Positions 18,634 through 27,317 of a DNA stretch of 64,000 nt are shown piece after piece (the first letter of the stretch is position 1; each line of letters begins with the position of its first letter). A program made the position numbers and the translations under genes. The stretch is from Roseibium polysiphoniae (GTDB lineage Bacteria; Pseudomonadota; Alphaproteobacteria; Rhizobiales; Stappiaceae), in NCBI RefSeq assembly GCF_014842925.1, contig NZ_JACYXJ010000005.1, positions 310,001 through 374,000 of the forward strand, given 5' to 3'. A model generated the notes under the pieces. It saw nothing but the letters and a program-made list of their open reading frames with translations, was not told the DNA's origin and did no database searches.

Positions 18634-19158
18634 ATGAGCGATTTCTGGGTGTTTGGCTATGGTTCTTTGATGTGGAACCCCGGCTTTGATCATACAAGAA
18701 GCCAACAGGCCCTGTTGCGTGGTGCCCATCGCTCTCTCTGTGTCTACTCCTGGGTCCATCGTGGAACGGAAGAAAGACCTGGTCTTGTCTTTGGCCTTGA
18801 TCGCGGCGGCGCCTGTCGCGGCATGGCCTACAAGGTGTCAGCTTCCGACCGGGATCAGACCATCGAATATCTGCGCGCCCGCGAACAGGTGACCATGGTC
18901 TACCTTGAAGCCTGGCGTAAGGTCACATTGCAAGACGGCGAAACCGTGAACGCGCTGACCTATATGGTCGACCGGAGACATCCCCAGTACGCGGGCGCTC
19001 TGCCGCTGGACGAACAGCTTGGCATCGTTTTGGAAGCCGTCGGCAAATCCGGTCGAAATCCGGAATATGTTCTGAACACGGCCAGCCATCTCGGGGAGCT
19101 CGGCATCCGGGACCACAATGTCGCCTGGCTGGCTTCACGCTTGGACGAAACCCGCTAG
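18634..19158 (+). CDS. ChaC-like gamma-glutamylcyclotransferase
   Basis: A 174-residue gamma-glutamylcyclotransferase of the ChaC type, which splits glutathione into 5-oxoproline and Cys-Gly in the cytoplasm. The N-terminal substrate loop FGYGSLMW (family consensus V/F-F-G-Y-G-S-L-x-W) is intact, and the catalytic glutamate is likely in YLRAREQVTMVYLE. The ATG at 18634 has AGGACG a few bases upstream; longer frames back to 18379 overlap the DUF2125 gene and are not believed. Confidence 0.9.
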   Translation: MSDFWVFGYGSLMWNPGFDHTRSQQALLRGAHRSLCVYSWVHRGTEERPGLVFGLDRGGACRGMAYKVSASDRDQTIEYLRAREQVTMVYLEAWRKVTLQDGETVNALTYMVDRRHPQYAGALPLDEQLGIVLEAVGKSGRNPEYVLNTASHLGELGIRDHNVAWLASRLDETR

Positions 19159-19168
19159 GCGCGGCTGA

Positions 19169-19936
19169 TCAATCTGCAGCCGCCGGCCGCAAGTCGGCGA
19201 GCAAGGGTGACGGGCGAGCTTCTCCCCGGGCTTCCTCAGACAGCTCTGCGGTGGCGGTCTCGATCGTCTCGACAAGCGTTGCGTGGAACACATCCGGCGC
19301 CAGCCCTGGCTGAATGGGTGGAAGGATGTTCACCAGAACCTTCCCCGGATAGAGCATCCAGGACGCCCGTGGCCAATAAAGCCCAGCATTGAGCGCGACC
19401 GGCAGGACCGGACAGTCAAGATCCCGGTAAAGATGGGCGATGCCAAACTTGTATTTCGGCTCGGCGCCCACGGGGCGTCGGGTCCCTTCCGGGAAGATCA
19501 TGATCTGGCGATCCTCGGAAATCGCTTCCTTGGCAGCAATCATCATTTCGGCCAGAGCAGCAGAGCGCTTGCCACGATTGATCGGGATCTGGCGAAATTT
19601 CGCCGTGTACCAGCCGAAAATCGGGATCCATCGCAGCTCTCGCTTCAAGATATATGTCGGATCTGGGAACTCGGGAATAAGCGCAAAGGTCTCCCAGGCC
19701 GACTGGTGCTTGGACGCGACGATATAGCCGCCCTCCGGGATATTCTCCCGTCCCCGAACCTCGACCTTCAGACCAACGATGAACCTGAGCAGCGCCAGAT
19801 TGAACCAGGACCAGAAGGGAACAATCCACCAGCCCCAACGGCGCGGCAACAAAAACACCGGCGAAAAGAGGACCATCAGGACAAAGGTCGAGAGATAAAA
19901 CAGGATCTGGAAAAGCGTCGAGCGCAGAAGAAGCAT
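19169..19936 (-). CDS. plsC: 1-acyl-sn-glycerol-3-phosphate acyltransferase
   Basis: A 255-residue inner-membrane acyltransferase that makes phosphatidic acid from lysophosphatidic acid. An N-terminal hydrophobic segment precedes motif I, here KHQSAWET, an H-x4-E variant of the usual H-x4-D that is common in alphaproteobacterial PlsC proteins. Motif III is FPEGTR. The ATG at 19936 (MLLLRSTLFQ) is preferred to one at 19972 because an AGG lies just upstream and the hydrophobic helix then begins at the start. It follows YdcF and ftsEX on the same strand. Confidence 0.9.
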   Translation of the reverse strand: MLLLRSTLFQILFYLSTFVLMVLFSPVFLLPRRWGWWIVPFWSWFNLALLRFIVGLKVEVRGRENIPEGGYIVASKHQSAWETFALIPEFPDPTYILKRELRWIPIFGWYTAKFRQIPINRGKRSAALAEMMIAAKEAISEDRQIMIFPEGTRRPVGAEPKYKFGIAHLYRDLDCPVLPVALNAGLYWPRASWMLYPGKVLVNILPPIQPGLAPDVFHATLVETIETATAELSEEARGEARPSPLLADLRPAAAD

Positions 19937-20002
19937 GTTACCTGGCCGTTTGCAGCGGACAAAAGGGAGCACGGCGAACGCCGGAAGACATCACACGTCT
20001 TG

Positions 20003-20704
20003 TTAAAAGGACGTGAGGTGCGTCGCGACGATCCTGAGACGAGCGAGGGTATACTTCACATATTCGCGCATGAGAAGGTGGATCGTCTTCGGGCTGAGAT
20101 ACCAGGCTTTCAGGTCTAGCCCGGACGGATAGACCGGGTAGGCCACGAGATCCACATCCGGCAGGGCTTCTGCAAGTTCCGCCTGGGCTCGCGGAAGGTG
20201 ATAGGCACTCGTCACCACCAGCAGGGAACGAAAGGCGTGAGACTGCGCCCAGGCGGCTGTCTCGGTCGCATTGCCAGCCGTATTCAAGGCGAGGCGGTCG
20301 AGATCCACACAACAATCGAACAAAGGCATGTCGGCGGAGGTGATCGAGGCAATCTGTTTGCGCGTCGTCCCAGGGTGGACGCCAGAGATAAGCAGGCGCA
20401 TTGCGCGCCCTTCCGACAAGAGCGAGACAGCCCGCTCTACACGCTCTGTGCCGCCGGTCAGCACGACAATGGCATCCGCACGCGGATCACCGGGCATCGA
20501 AATGCTTCCAACCCGTTGCGCGAAATCGAGAAACGATACAAGAAGTGCCAGACAGAGCACGCCAACGAACAGGCAAGTGAGCGCGCGCCGTCGCACCGGC
20601 GGGCGCTTTGGCGCTCCGGTCTCGGGGGTCGTATCGACCGCTTGCGGCATTTGCCCGCTTTCACCAGACGCGGTTTCCACCTCGACCGGACCTTTCCCTA
20701 GCAT
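20003..20704 (-). CDS. YdcF-family (DUF218/SanA/ElyC-like) membrane protein
   Basis: A 233-residue protein with one N-terminal membrane helix (about 40-62, TCLFVGVLCLALLVSFLDF) and a periplasmic DUF218 domain. The conserved DAIVVLTGGTERVERAVSLL stretch and the late LLVVTSAYHLPRAQAELA stretch mark the family, which includes envelope-integrity proteins SanA and ElyC. It lies between ftsX and plsC, in line with an envelope role. No good ribosome site is visible at 20704. Confidence 0.85.
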   Translation of the reverse strand: MLGKGPVEVETASGESGQMPQAVDTTPETGAPKRPPVRRRALTCLFVGVLCLALLVSFLDFAQRVGSISMPGDPRADAIVVLTGGTERVERAVSLLSEGRAMRLLISGVHPGTTRKQIASITSADMPLFDCCVDLDRLALNTAGNATETAAWAQSHAFRSLLVVTSAYHLPRAQAELAEALPDVDLVAYPVYPSGLDLKAWYLSPKTIHLLMREYVKYTLARLRIVATHLTSF

Positions 20705-20775
20705 CGTCTAACGGCTTTCTGTCACCAGTATCATAGGTGATTCGGAATATTTGGAGGCAAACACAAGGCAAAACC

Positions 20776-21816
20776 TCAGTCGACGCGCTTCAAGTGTGCC
20801 TTTACGGCGAGACCCGACGTTAATGCCGTCAGAACAGCCACAAGAAAGACGACAGCAATGACGCCGAGATAACCCGGAAGGCTCACCGACACCGTTCCAA
20901 AAAGAGCGGACAATTGATCCGAACCGGCCTGGCCGGAGCCACGGCGGGTGAACAGGTCGAGCATCAGGAACGCCAGCGATGCAATTGCGCCACCTGAAAT
21001 GCCACCCTTGAGCCCCAGAACGAGAAAATGCCGCTGGAATTCGCGCGCGATAAAACTGTCCTCGGCCCCCACAAAATGCAGCACCGACACGACATCCTTG
21101 TTCCCCGCCATCGCCGACTGGGTCGCAAAGACGACACTGAGCACCATCGAGCCGAGGACAAGGGCCATGATCGCAAAACCACCCAAGACGACCGCCCCCG
21201 CCATTGCTGAAAGACGGGACGTCCAGATCGAGTGATCATCCAGACTCGCCCCGATCACCTCCTGCTCAAGCGCCGCTCTCAGTTGGGACAGATCAAGCGC
21301 TTCGGGATCATCCACGGTAATCTGGATCAGCCTTGGGACGGGAAGACTCTCAAGCTCGAGCCCGTCTCCCAGCCAGGGTTGTAGCAATGCCCGCGTTTCA
21401 TCATCGGAGAGCGCACGGACCGTTTCGACACCGGGAAACTCTTGTGTCAGGGCAACCGCCTTGTCGATCTCGCGCAGCATATCGATACCCTCCGCAGGGC
21501 GGATCTGGATCGTAACCTCGCGCACAAGATCGTTTTGCCAATCGTCTGCAGCGTCCCAGACCACGGACACACCGCCGACGGTCAAACAGGCAAGAAAGCT
21601 CATGATCGCCACCACAAGCGTCAGCGCCCGCCCGGCAACCGACTGTGGCGGAACAATCGGCGTCAACGACCGGAACTTCGGCGCCCTGCTCCTCTCACCT
21701 GCAGGTTTCTTCTGCGTCTTCTGGCGCGGCAGCTTCGGCCGGTTCGGTTTGCGCGCCGCCTTCACCTGAGGCGCTGGCTTTTTTGATGCGGGCACTTTCT
21801 TGGTCTCTTTTGCCAT
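20776..21816 (-). CDS. ftsX: FtsX-like cell-division ABC permease
   Basis: A 346-residue FtsX-family permease that works with FtsE at the septum to couple ATP hydrolysis to cell-wall hydrolase activation. An unusually long basic cytoplasmic tail, rich in K, R and P (about 1-60), precedes the first membrane helix; a periplasmic loop (about 90-200) and three further helices follow. ATG 21816 is chosen since GAGGCG lies five bases upstream, overlapping the ftsE stop; a TTG at 21828 is the alternative. Co-transcribed with ftsE. Confidence 0.9.
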   Translation of the reverse strand: MAKETKKVPASKKPAPQVKAARKPNRPKLPRQKTQKKPAGERSRAPKFRSLTPIVPPQSVAGRALTLVVAIMSFLACLTVGGVSVVWDAADDWQNDLVREVTIQIRPAEGIDMLREIDKAVALTQEFPGVETVRALSDDETRALLQPWLGDGLELESLPVPRLIQITVDDPEALDLSQLRAALEQEVIGASLDDHSIWTSRLSAMAGAVVLGGFAIMALVLGSMVLSVVFATQSAMAGNKDVVSVLHFVGAEDSFIAREFQRHFLVLGLKGGISGGAIASLAFLMLDLFTRRGSGQAGSDQLSALFGTVSVSLPGYLGVIAVVFLVAVLTALTSGLAVKAHLKRVD

Positions 21817-21824
21817 GCCGCGCC

Positions 21825-22484
21825 TCAATCAAAGATCTCAAGGCGGCCGTCGGCCAGAACCATTCGGCGCGCATCGACCTGCTCGAGAAGTGCAATGTCA
21901 TGGGTCGCGATGATGACAGATGTGCCAAGCTTGTTGAGCTCCATGAACAGCCGCAACAGCCTTCGCGCCAGCGTCGGATCGACGTTCCCCGTCGGCTCAT
22001 CCGCCAGAAGAACATCCGGGCGGGTGATCAATGCGCGCGCAATCGCCGCACGCTGCTTCTCTCCACCCGACAAGACCGGTGGTAGAACATGCATGCGCTC
22101 GCCAAGACCGACCCACTTCAGCAGTTCAACCACATCAGATCGATACTCGGACTCGTCTTTCCCGACCACGCGAAGCGGCAGGGCGACGTTCTCGTAGGTG
22201 GTCAGGTGGTCAAGCAGGCGGAAATCCTGGAACACGACGCCAATCTTCCGGCGCAGCTCCGGCAGCTCCTGCTTGCTGATGACGGAAAGGTCCCTGTCGA
22301 AAACACGGATGAGCCCACGCGTGGGCCGCAGCGACATGAACAGGAGACGGATCAGGCTGGTCTTGCCCGCTCCTGATGGCCCGGTCAGAAACTGGAACGA
22401 CTGCGGTTCGATCCGAAACGTCAGGTCGCGCAGGATCTCCGGACCCATGCCATATCTCAAACCGACGTTCTCGAAACGGATCAC
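21825..22484 (-). CDS. ftsE: FtsE cell-division ABC ATPase
   Basis: A 219-residue ATP-binding subunit with Walker A GPSGAGKTSL, signature LSGGEKQR, Walker B VLLADEPTGN and the switch histidine in IIATHD. Start is GTG 22484, supported by AAGGAGG seven bases upstream. The gene is divergent from the zinc-ribbon/hpt/cpdR operon; the shared upstream region contains an exact CtrA-type site, so cell-cycle control is plausible. Confidence 0.94.
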   Translation of the reverse strand: MIRFENVGLRYGMGPEILRDLTFRIEPQSFQFLTGPSGAGKTSLIRLLFMSLRPTRGLIRVFDRDLSVISKQELPELRRKIGVVFQDFRLLDHLTTYENVALPLRVVGKDESEYRSDVVELLKWVGLGERMHVLPPVLSGGEKQRAAIARALITRPDVLLADEPTGNVDPTLARRLLRLFMELNKLGTSVIIATHDIALLEQVDARRMVLADGRLEIFD

Positions 22485-22525
22485 CTGTGTCCTCCTTGGA
22501 AAGGCCGCACGCTAACGGGCCCGCG

Positions 22526-22540
22526 TTAACGCTTCATTAA
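22526..22540. promoter_or_regulatory. Exact CtrA-type site TTAA-N7-TTAA (ftsE / cpdR operon)
   Basis: TTAA CGCTTCA TTAA matches the full-site consensus of the alphaproteobacterial cell-cycle regulator CtrA. It lies 42 bases upstream of ftsE and 140 bases upstream of the zinc-ribbon gene that leads to hpt and cpdR, so it could act on either or both. Confidence 0.6.
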
Positions 22541-22679
22541 ACATATAAATGTCCTGTAGAAGGCAGCGAGCCCGGCTGGACAAAACAGACAACTTAGCTG
22601 GGGATCTTTGCCGGATCTTACCGCAAACGGCTACTGTGTTTCGGCCGTCACATCAAATTTAGGCGAAGGGTCTTCGCAG

Positions 22680-23582
22680 ATGAAGATCAAATGTCCGGAC
22701 TGCAGCACCTCTTACGATATCAAGCCTCAAGTCCTGGGCGACCAGGGACGCAGCGTCAAGTGCGCGCGCTGTGGAAACCGCTGGTTCGTTTCGCCCAAGC
22801 AGGAACCCGAGGACGAAGATCTCCCACTGGATGAAGAGCCAGAGGACGAGGATGCGGCCAACTGGGCAGCCGACGGCGAAGAAGAAGACCGCGAGTCTGC
22901 CGCTGACGACATTCCCGACGAGGAGGAAGAAGAGGAGGACGATACGCCGGCGCCTCCACCACCACCTCCGCCATCCAGGCAGGCAGAGGCAGACAACGCC
23001 GACCCGGACGCCGAAGACGATGACAAGCCGGTTGATATCGAGACACTGGCCAAGCGTCCGAAGATCAAGGTCAACCCGAACAAGTTCAAGCGAAACCGCA
23101 TCGGTGCGATCTTCAATTGGCTGATGCGCCGGAACTATCGCCGGGTCGCCGGCATAGGCTTGTTTGCCGGATCAATTGCCATCTGCGCATCTGTGGTTAT
23201 GCTTCGAGACAGCATCGTCAAGCAAGCGCCTGATTTGGCGAGCCTTTTCGAGGCTGTCGGGCTGGACGTAAACCTCCGCGGCCTGGAGTTCAGGGACCTC
23301 AGGACATTTCACGAACTTCAAGAGGGCGAACAGGTACTTGTGGTCGAGGGCTCGATCCGCAATATACTGGGCGAGAACACATCGGTTCCCGCCGTACGTC
23401 TGTCCATACGCGGCGGTGATCTTCAGGAAATCTACGCCTGGACCGTGGAACCGAGAACCAAGGTTCTCAAGGGACTGGACGAAACGCGATTCAGGACCAT
23501 TCTCGCGGATCCTCCTTCGGATGCCTCGGACATCCAGGTGCGGTTCATAGACCGCGGCAAACGTCAGGTAGTACTCGAATAA
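22680..23582 (+). CDS. MJ0042-type zinc-ribbon membrane protein
   Basis: A 300-residue protein with an N-terminal zinc ribbon (C5-x2-C8 ... C28-x2-C31, MJ0042/zinc_ribbon_5 type), then a very acidic stretch (about 40-95), a run of prolines (about 97-105), a basic segment, one membrane helix (about 155-178) and a C-terminal domain resembling DUF3426. The topology suggests a cytoplasmic zinc finger tethered to the inner membrane with the C-terminus in the periplasm. ATG 22680 is chosen because the zinc ribbon begins there and GAAGGG lies upstream. It is two bases from hpt and shares its promoter. Role unknown. Confidence 0.82.
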   Translation: MKIKCPDCSTSYDIKPQVLGDQGRSVKCARCGNRWFVSPKQEPEDEDLPLDEEPEDEDAANWAADGEEEDRESAADDIPDEEEEEEDDTPAPPPPPPPSRQAEADNADPDAEDDDKPVDIETLAKRPKIKVNPNKFKRNRIGAIFNWLMRRNYRRVAGIGLFAGSIAICASVVMLRDSIVKQAPDLASLFEAVGLDVNLRGLEFRDLRTFHELQEGEQVLVVEGSIRNILGENTSVPAVRLSIRGGDLQEIYAWTVEPRTKVLKGLDETRFRTILADPPSDASDIQVRFIDRGKRQVVLE

Positions 23583-23583
23583 A

Positions 23584-24150
23584 ATGACAGTCCATATCAA
23601 CACGCTCTTCGATGAAGACGCGATCGCCGCACGTGTCGCGGATCTTGCAGATGCCATTTCGGAATCAAAACCGGAAAATCTGCTGGTCGTCGCGGTTCTG
23701 AAAGGCAGCTTCATCTTTGCCGCAGACCTGGTCCGCGCGATGCATCGTTCCGGTCTGACACCGGAAATGGAGTTCATGCATCTGTCGAGCTATGGCGCGG
23801 GAACCGAAGGGTCAGAAAATATCCGTGTTTTACGCGACGTCGAAAGTGACGTTAACGGCCGCGATATAATTCTGGTCGATGATATTCTGGAATCCGGTCG
23901 CACCTTGAGCTTCGCCAAGGAGCGGCTTTTGAAACGCGACGCGAAATCCGTGAGGATTGTCGCGCTACTGGACAAACCCGAGCGCCGTAAAGCTGCCATT
24001 TCTGCCGATTACGTTGGTTTTGCATGCCCAGACAAGTTTGTCGTCGGATATGGCATGGATATGGGTCACGCTTGGCGGCAATTGCCGTTCATCGGTTACG
24101 TCGTCCCTGGTGAGGAGACCGGGGCCGACACGGAGAACGAAGGAGACTGA
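23584..24150 (+). CDS. hpt: Hypoxanthine phosphoribosyltransferase
   Basis: A 188-residue purine-salvage enzyme making IMP (and probably GMP) from hypoxanthine or guanine and PRPP. The PRPP loop is ILVDDILESGRTL, and VVAVLKGSFIFAADLVRA is the typical substrate loop of this family. The ATG is one base after the stop of the zinc-ribbon gene, so translation is coupled, and cpdR begins four bases after its stop. Confidence 0.92.
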   Translation: MTVHINTLFDEDAIAARVADLADAISESKPENLLVVAVLKGSFIFAADLVRAMHRSGLTPEMEFMHLSSYGAGTEGSENIRVLRDVESDVNGRDIILVDDILESGRTLSFAKERLLKRDAKSVRIVALLDKPERRKAAISADYVGFACPDKFVVGYGMDMGHAWRQLPFIGYVVPGEETGADTENEGD

Positions 24151-24154
24151 CCAT

Positions 24155-24553
24155 ATGGCTCGCATTCTTCTGACGGAAGATGACGAAGCAGTCCGCAGCT
24201 TTGTACAGCGTGCGTTGGAACTTGACGGTCATACGGTCAAGGCGGCCGAGGACGGCGCTGAGGCCGTTGAAGTGCTCACGCGTGAGCAGGGAAAGTTCGA
24301 CCTTCTGGTCTCGGACATCAAGATGCCGGTAATGGACGGAATTGCTTTGGCGCTCCATACGGCGCGCGATTGGCCGTCTCTTCCCATACTGCTGATGACC
24401 GGCTTCGCCGATCAGCGAGAGCGCGCGAACGGTCTGGACGCCTTGGTGCATGATGTGATCACCAAACCGTTTTCCCTGGCCGATATTCGCCTTGCCGTTC
24501 GCAACGCAATCGCCGGGGTCGTGCCTGAGCAGACCAGGCGCTATGCAAGCTAG
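24155..24553 (+). CDS. cpdR: CpdR-type single-domain response regulator
   Basis: A 132-residue stand-alone receiver domain. In alphaproteobacteria unphosphorylated CpdR brings substrates such as CtrA-pathway proteins to the ClpXP protease at the cell pole. The phosphoacceptor is D54 (LLVSDIKMP), with acidic pair EDD at 8-10, switch threonine in LLMTGFAD and lysine in ITKPF. ATG 24155 follows AAGGAGA by about eight bases. It ends an operon with a CtrA-type site upstream, and a strong terminator follows. Confidence 0.93.
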   Translation: MARILLTEDDEAVRSFVQRALELDGHTVKAAEDGAEAVEVLTREQGKFDLLVSDIKMPVMDGIALALHTARDWPSLPILLMTGFADQRERANGLDALVHDVITKPFSLADIRLAVRNAIAGVVPEQTRRYAS

Positions 24554-24587
24554 GGCCCGCGTGCTGAAATCTTGAAATGAACTCGAC

Positions 24588-24616
24588 AAAAAACCCGGCA
24601 AACGCCGGGTTTTTTA
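24588..24616. terminator. Bidirectional rho-independent terminator
   Basis: AAACCCGGC and GCCGGGTTT form a perfect stem with an AAAC loop, followed by a T run on both strands. It separates the convergent cpdR and DUF4175 genes. Confidence 0.93.
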
Positions 24617-24655
24617 GTCTCTCATGATCTTTGAAGACGCTGGTCGCTCCGGAAC

Positions 24656-27223
24656 TCAATAGCGCTTCAACAAACGTTCCAGGTAGTCGAGTTCGAGCTT
24701 TGGCCGGGACGGATCGGAGAACCTGCGGCGCAGTTCTTCCAGAATCCTGCGCGCACGCTGAACATCAATTTCATCCGGCACCTTGACCTGATTGCCAAAA
24801 TCGGGGCCTTCCGTCCGCCTTGGCCGTCCCAGCGGATCTTCGTCAAGCGGTGAGCGACCCTGTGCCATTCCGGGCCCATTGCCCTGGCCCATCATCTGTT
24901 CGGCCATGCCCTGCGCTCCGCGGCGAAGGGCATCGAGGGCATCACCCTGTTGGCCAAGCGCCTGCTCGCCCTGTCCCTGACCGAGGGACTGCTGGGCCTG
25001 CCCCATGGCCTCACCGGCTTGACCAAGCTCGCCTGATTGGCCCTGCCCCTGATCATTCTGTCCAAGCTGATCCATGAGCTGCTGCAGCTGCTGGGCGAGA
25101 TCGCCCTGCCCCTGCTGAAGCTGCTTGAGCGCCTCGGCAAGTTGTTCGGGGGTCATCGGTTGCTGACCCTGCTGACCGGATTGGCCCTGTTGCTGCTGGC
25201 GTTGCTGACCCTCATTGCGATTGAATTGATGCGTCTGGTCCATGAGCTGCTGCTGTTTCTGGATCATCTCGCCCAGCTGGTTCAGCATCTCCATCATCTC
25301 GCTCGTCATGCCATCCGGTGACATCTGCGGCCGTCCCGCCTGGAGATTCTCCAGCATCTGCTGCATCTGCGCCAGAAGCTCCCGCGCCGCATCCCGCGAG
25401 CCAGTCCTTGCCAGCTCCTCGATCCGATCAAGCATTTCGCTGAGATCTTGCTGATTCAGGCTCTTCTGCTGCTGAGAGTTGAAGGGCTGCATCGCCTGCG
25501 GATTGCGCCGCATCTGGTCTGCCAGGGCCTGCATGTATTCGTTCAAAGCCTTCCGAAGATTTTCAGTCAGCTTCGCGATTTCCTCTTCGCTAGCGCCGTT
25601 TTCGAGCGCCTTGCGCAAGGCCTCCTGCGCGTCCCTCAAGGCACGTTCGGCAAGGGACAGATCACCGTCCTCAATCGTCAGTGCCAGATCCCAAAGCAGC
25701 GGCAGCAGCTCTTTCAAATCCTCATCGCTCTGGGCATACACGAGGCGTTTGTATGCGAACCGAAGGCCAAGATAGTCCTTTGTCGCCATGTCGAATGCTT
25801 CCGGCGCGAGGAGCAACCCGTCAAAAGCGGTCAGAATGCGCGCATGGTTGTTGGCATCCAGGGCCAGATCCCGGCGCTGTTCGACAACAGCGCGGGCCAG
25901 AGGCTTTCGGAACGGCCGTTGAGGCAGGGTAAAGGCATAGGCCGGTGAAACGCCTTCCTGGCCGGCCTGATCTCGGGCAACCATGACCAACTCGACTTCA
26001 GACCCCGCCCAGGGATGGGACGTGATGTCGCGGATGGTCTCGCCCGTTTTTGCCGTTCCAGCGCGCGGCGGCAACGACAGCGGAAACTGGGGGGCGTCAA
26101 CCAAGGGACGCGGCGCAGACGAATCTGAGCCTGTGCGCGGTGTGGGACGGATCATCGCTTCCGCGGAGACCACCCCATAGTCATCCTTCACGAGGTAGGA
26201 AAACTTCAGCGCGCCGGACAATTGTTCTTCCGGATCGTCGGTCAACCTGATCTCGGGCGCATCATCGGGAAGAACATCGAACGTCCAACCTGTGATCAGC
26301 GTCTCACCAGAATAAAGGTCAATGCGGCCGGAACCGTTCAGAACGGCATCTCGCTCAATTGGAAGATCATCCTGGATCACCGCCTCGTCGGAACCCGCTT
26401 CAGCCTGCGCAATCTCGACACCACCGCTGGTCTCGACGCGAAACTCTCGCGCGCCCTGGCTTCTTACGACGAAGACAGAACCTTCAGGAACCTTGATCCA
26501 GGCATCGGGGTCGCGTAGGGCGGCACTCTCACCGGTCAGGTAGACTGGCGGCTTGTCGGTATACAGAGGTGGCGTGACCCAGGCATCAAGCCGGCTTGCG
26601 ACCGCAGCAACGTCGACAGGTGCGCGAAACGCGGAGCCGAGCCTTGACCATCCATCCTGGCCGCTCGAAACGAGACCAACGATCAGCAGCATCGCCGCGC
26701 CGACGCGGATGGCATAGGGATCCAGACGATAGGCCTTGGGGTTCGGAGGTCCCGCCCGCATGGAGGCCAAGGCAGCCGCCATGCGCTTCTTGTGAAGTTC
26801 CCAAAGCGCACGCGTCGCGGGATCGTCTTCGCCGCTGACAAGCGTGTCCTCAACAGCGGTCAGGGGTCGATGGACCTGTCCGGTCGTCTTCTCGATCCGG
26901 GACAATGCGTCTTCTCTGGACGGCCAGCGCAGCACAAGCAGATCACGACCCGACCAGACAAGTGCAAGAGCAAAACCGCAAAGACCGATGAGCCGCGCCC
27001 ACGCGGGCAGGAGTAGCCATCCACCAATCAGGGAGAAGCCGACAAAAACGCAGACGACAATGACGGCAGGAAACACAGCGCGCCAAAACCGTTCCAGGAA
27101 AAGAGCCGCGCGGCTGCGCGCGACAAGCTTGTTCAAGCGATCGGTAGCCTTGGCCATGAAGGAAAGGCGTGTTACCGGGGCTCCCGCCTCTCCGGAACTG
27201 TCTGTCGTGCCGCGTCGATCCAA
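24656..27223 (-). CDS. DUF4175/TIGR02302 low-complexity membrane protein
   Basis: An 855-residue alphaproteobacterial protein of the TIGR02302 (aProt_lowcomp) group. Two or three membrane helices lie near the N-terminus (about 45-95 and 170-190), then a large extracytoplasmic region, a helical part, and a long Gln/Gly/Met-rich tract (about 600-790) such as EQLAEALKQLQQGQGDLAQQ. The C-terminal 40 residues are again ordinary. Start is TTG 27223, supported by GGAGG eight bases upstream; an ATG at 27157 is the alternative. It lies upstream of no gene on its strand and downstream of lysA. The function is unknown; an envelope role is inferred from topology. Confidence 0.88.
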   Translation of the reverse strand: MDRRGTTDSSGEAGAPVTRLSFMAKATDRLNKLVARSRAALFLERFWRAVFPAVIVVCVFVGFSLIGGWLLLPAWARLIGLCGFALALVWSGRDLLVLRWPSREDALSRIEKTTGQVHRPLTAVEDTLVSGEDDPATRALWELHKKRMAAALASMRAGPPNPKAYRLDPYAIRVGAAMLLIVGLVSSGQDGWSRLGSAFRAPVDVAAVASRLDAWVTPPLYTDKPPVYLTGESAALRDPDAWIKVPEGSVFVVRSQGAREFRVETSGGVEIAQAEAGSDEAVIQDDLPIERDAVLNGSGRIDLYSGETLITGWTFDVLPDDAPEIRLTDDPEEQLSGALKFSYLVKDDYGVVSAEAMIRPTPRTGSDSSAPRPLVDAPQFPLSLPPRAGTAKTGETIRDITSHPWAGSEVELVMVARDQAGQEGVSPAYAFTLPQRPFRKPLARAVVEQRRDLALDANNHARILTAFDGLLLAPEAFDMATKDYLGLRFAYKRLVYAQSDEDLKELLPLLWDLALTIEDGDLSLAERALRDAQEALRKALENGASEEEIAKLTENLRKALNEYMQALADQMRRNPQAMQPFNSQQQKSLNQQDLSEMLDRIEELARTGSRDAARELLAQMQQMLENLQAGRPQMSPDGMTSEMMEMLNQLGEMIQKQQQLMDQTHQFNRNEGQQRQQQQGQSGQQGQQPMTPEQLAEALKQLQQGQGDLAQQLQQLMDQLGQNDQGQGQSGELGQAGEAMGQAQQSLGQGQGEQALGQQGDALDALRRGAQGMAEQMMGQGNGPGMAQGRSPLDEDPLGRPRRTEGPDFGNQVKVPDEIDVQRARRILEELRRRFSDPSRPKLELDYLERLLKRY

Positions 27224-27241
27224 GAGTGCGCCTCCGTTCGT

Positions 27242-27266
27242 GCCTCACCCTTTAGTAAGGTGAGGC
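27242..27266. other. Hairpin between lysA and the DUF4175 gene
   Basis: GCCTCACC and GGTGAGGC form a perfect 8-bp stem with the nine-base loop CTTTAGTAA. It sits 18 bases upstream of the DUF4175 TTG start, overlapping where a promoter or 5' leader would be. No T run follows on the minus strand, so it may be an operator or a leader structure instead of a terminator. Confidence 0.45.
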
Positions 27267-27317
27267 ATAAGACCGGTCACGGCAAGTTGTTGAAACAACC
27301 AAATTTGGTTTTTAGGC

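Noticed and set aside
24892-25454. Leu-rich plus-strand frames opposite the DUF4175 Gln/Gly tract
   Set aside because: They are the complement of the CAG/GGC-rich low-complexity coding sequence and have no ribosome sites.
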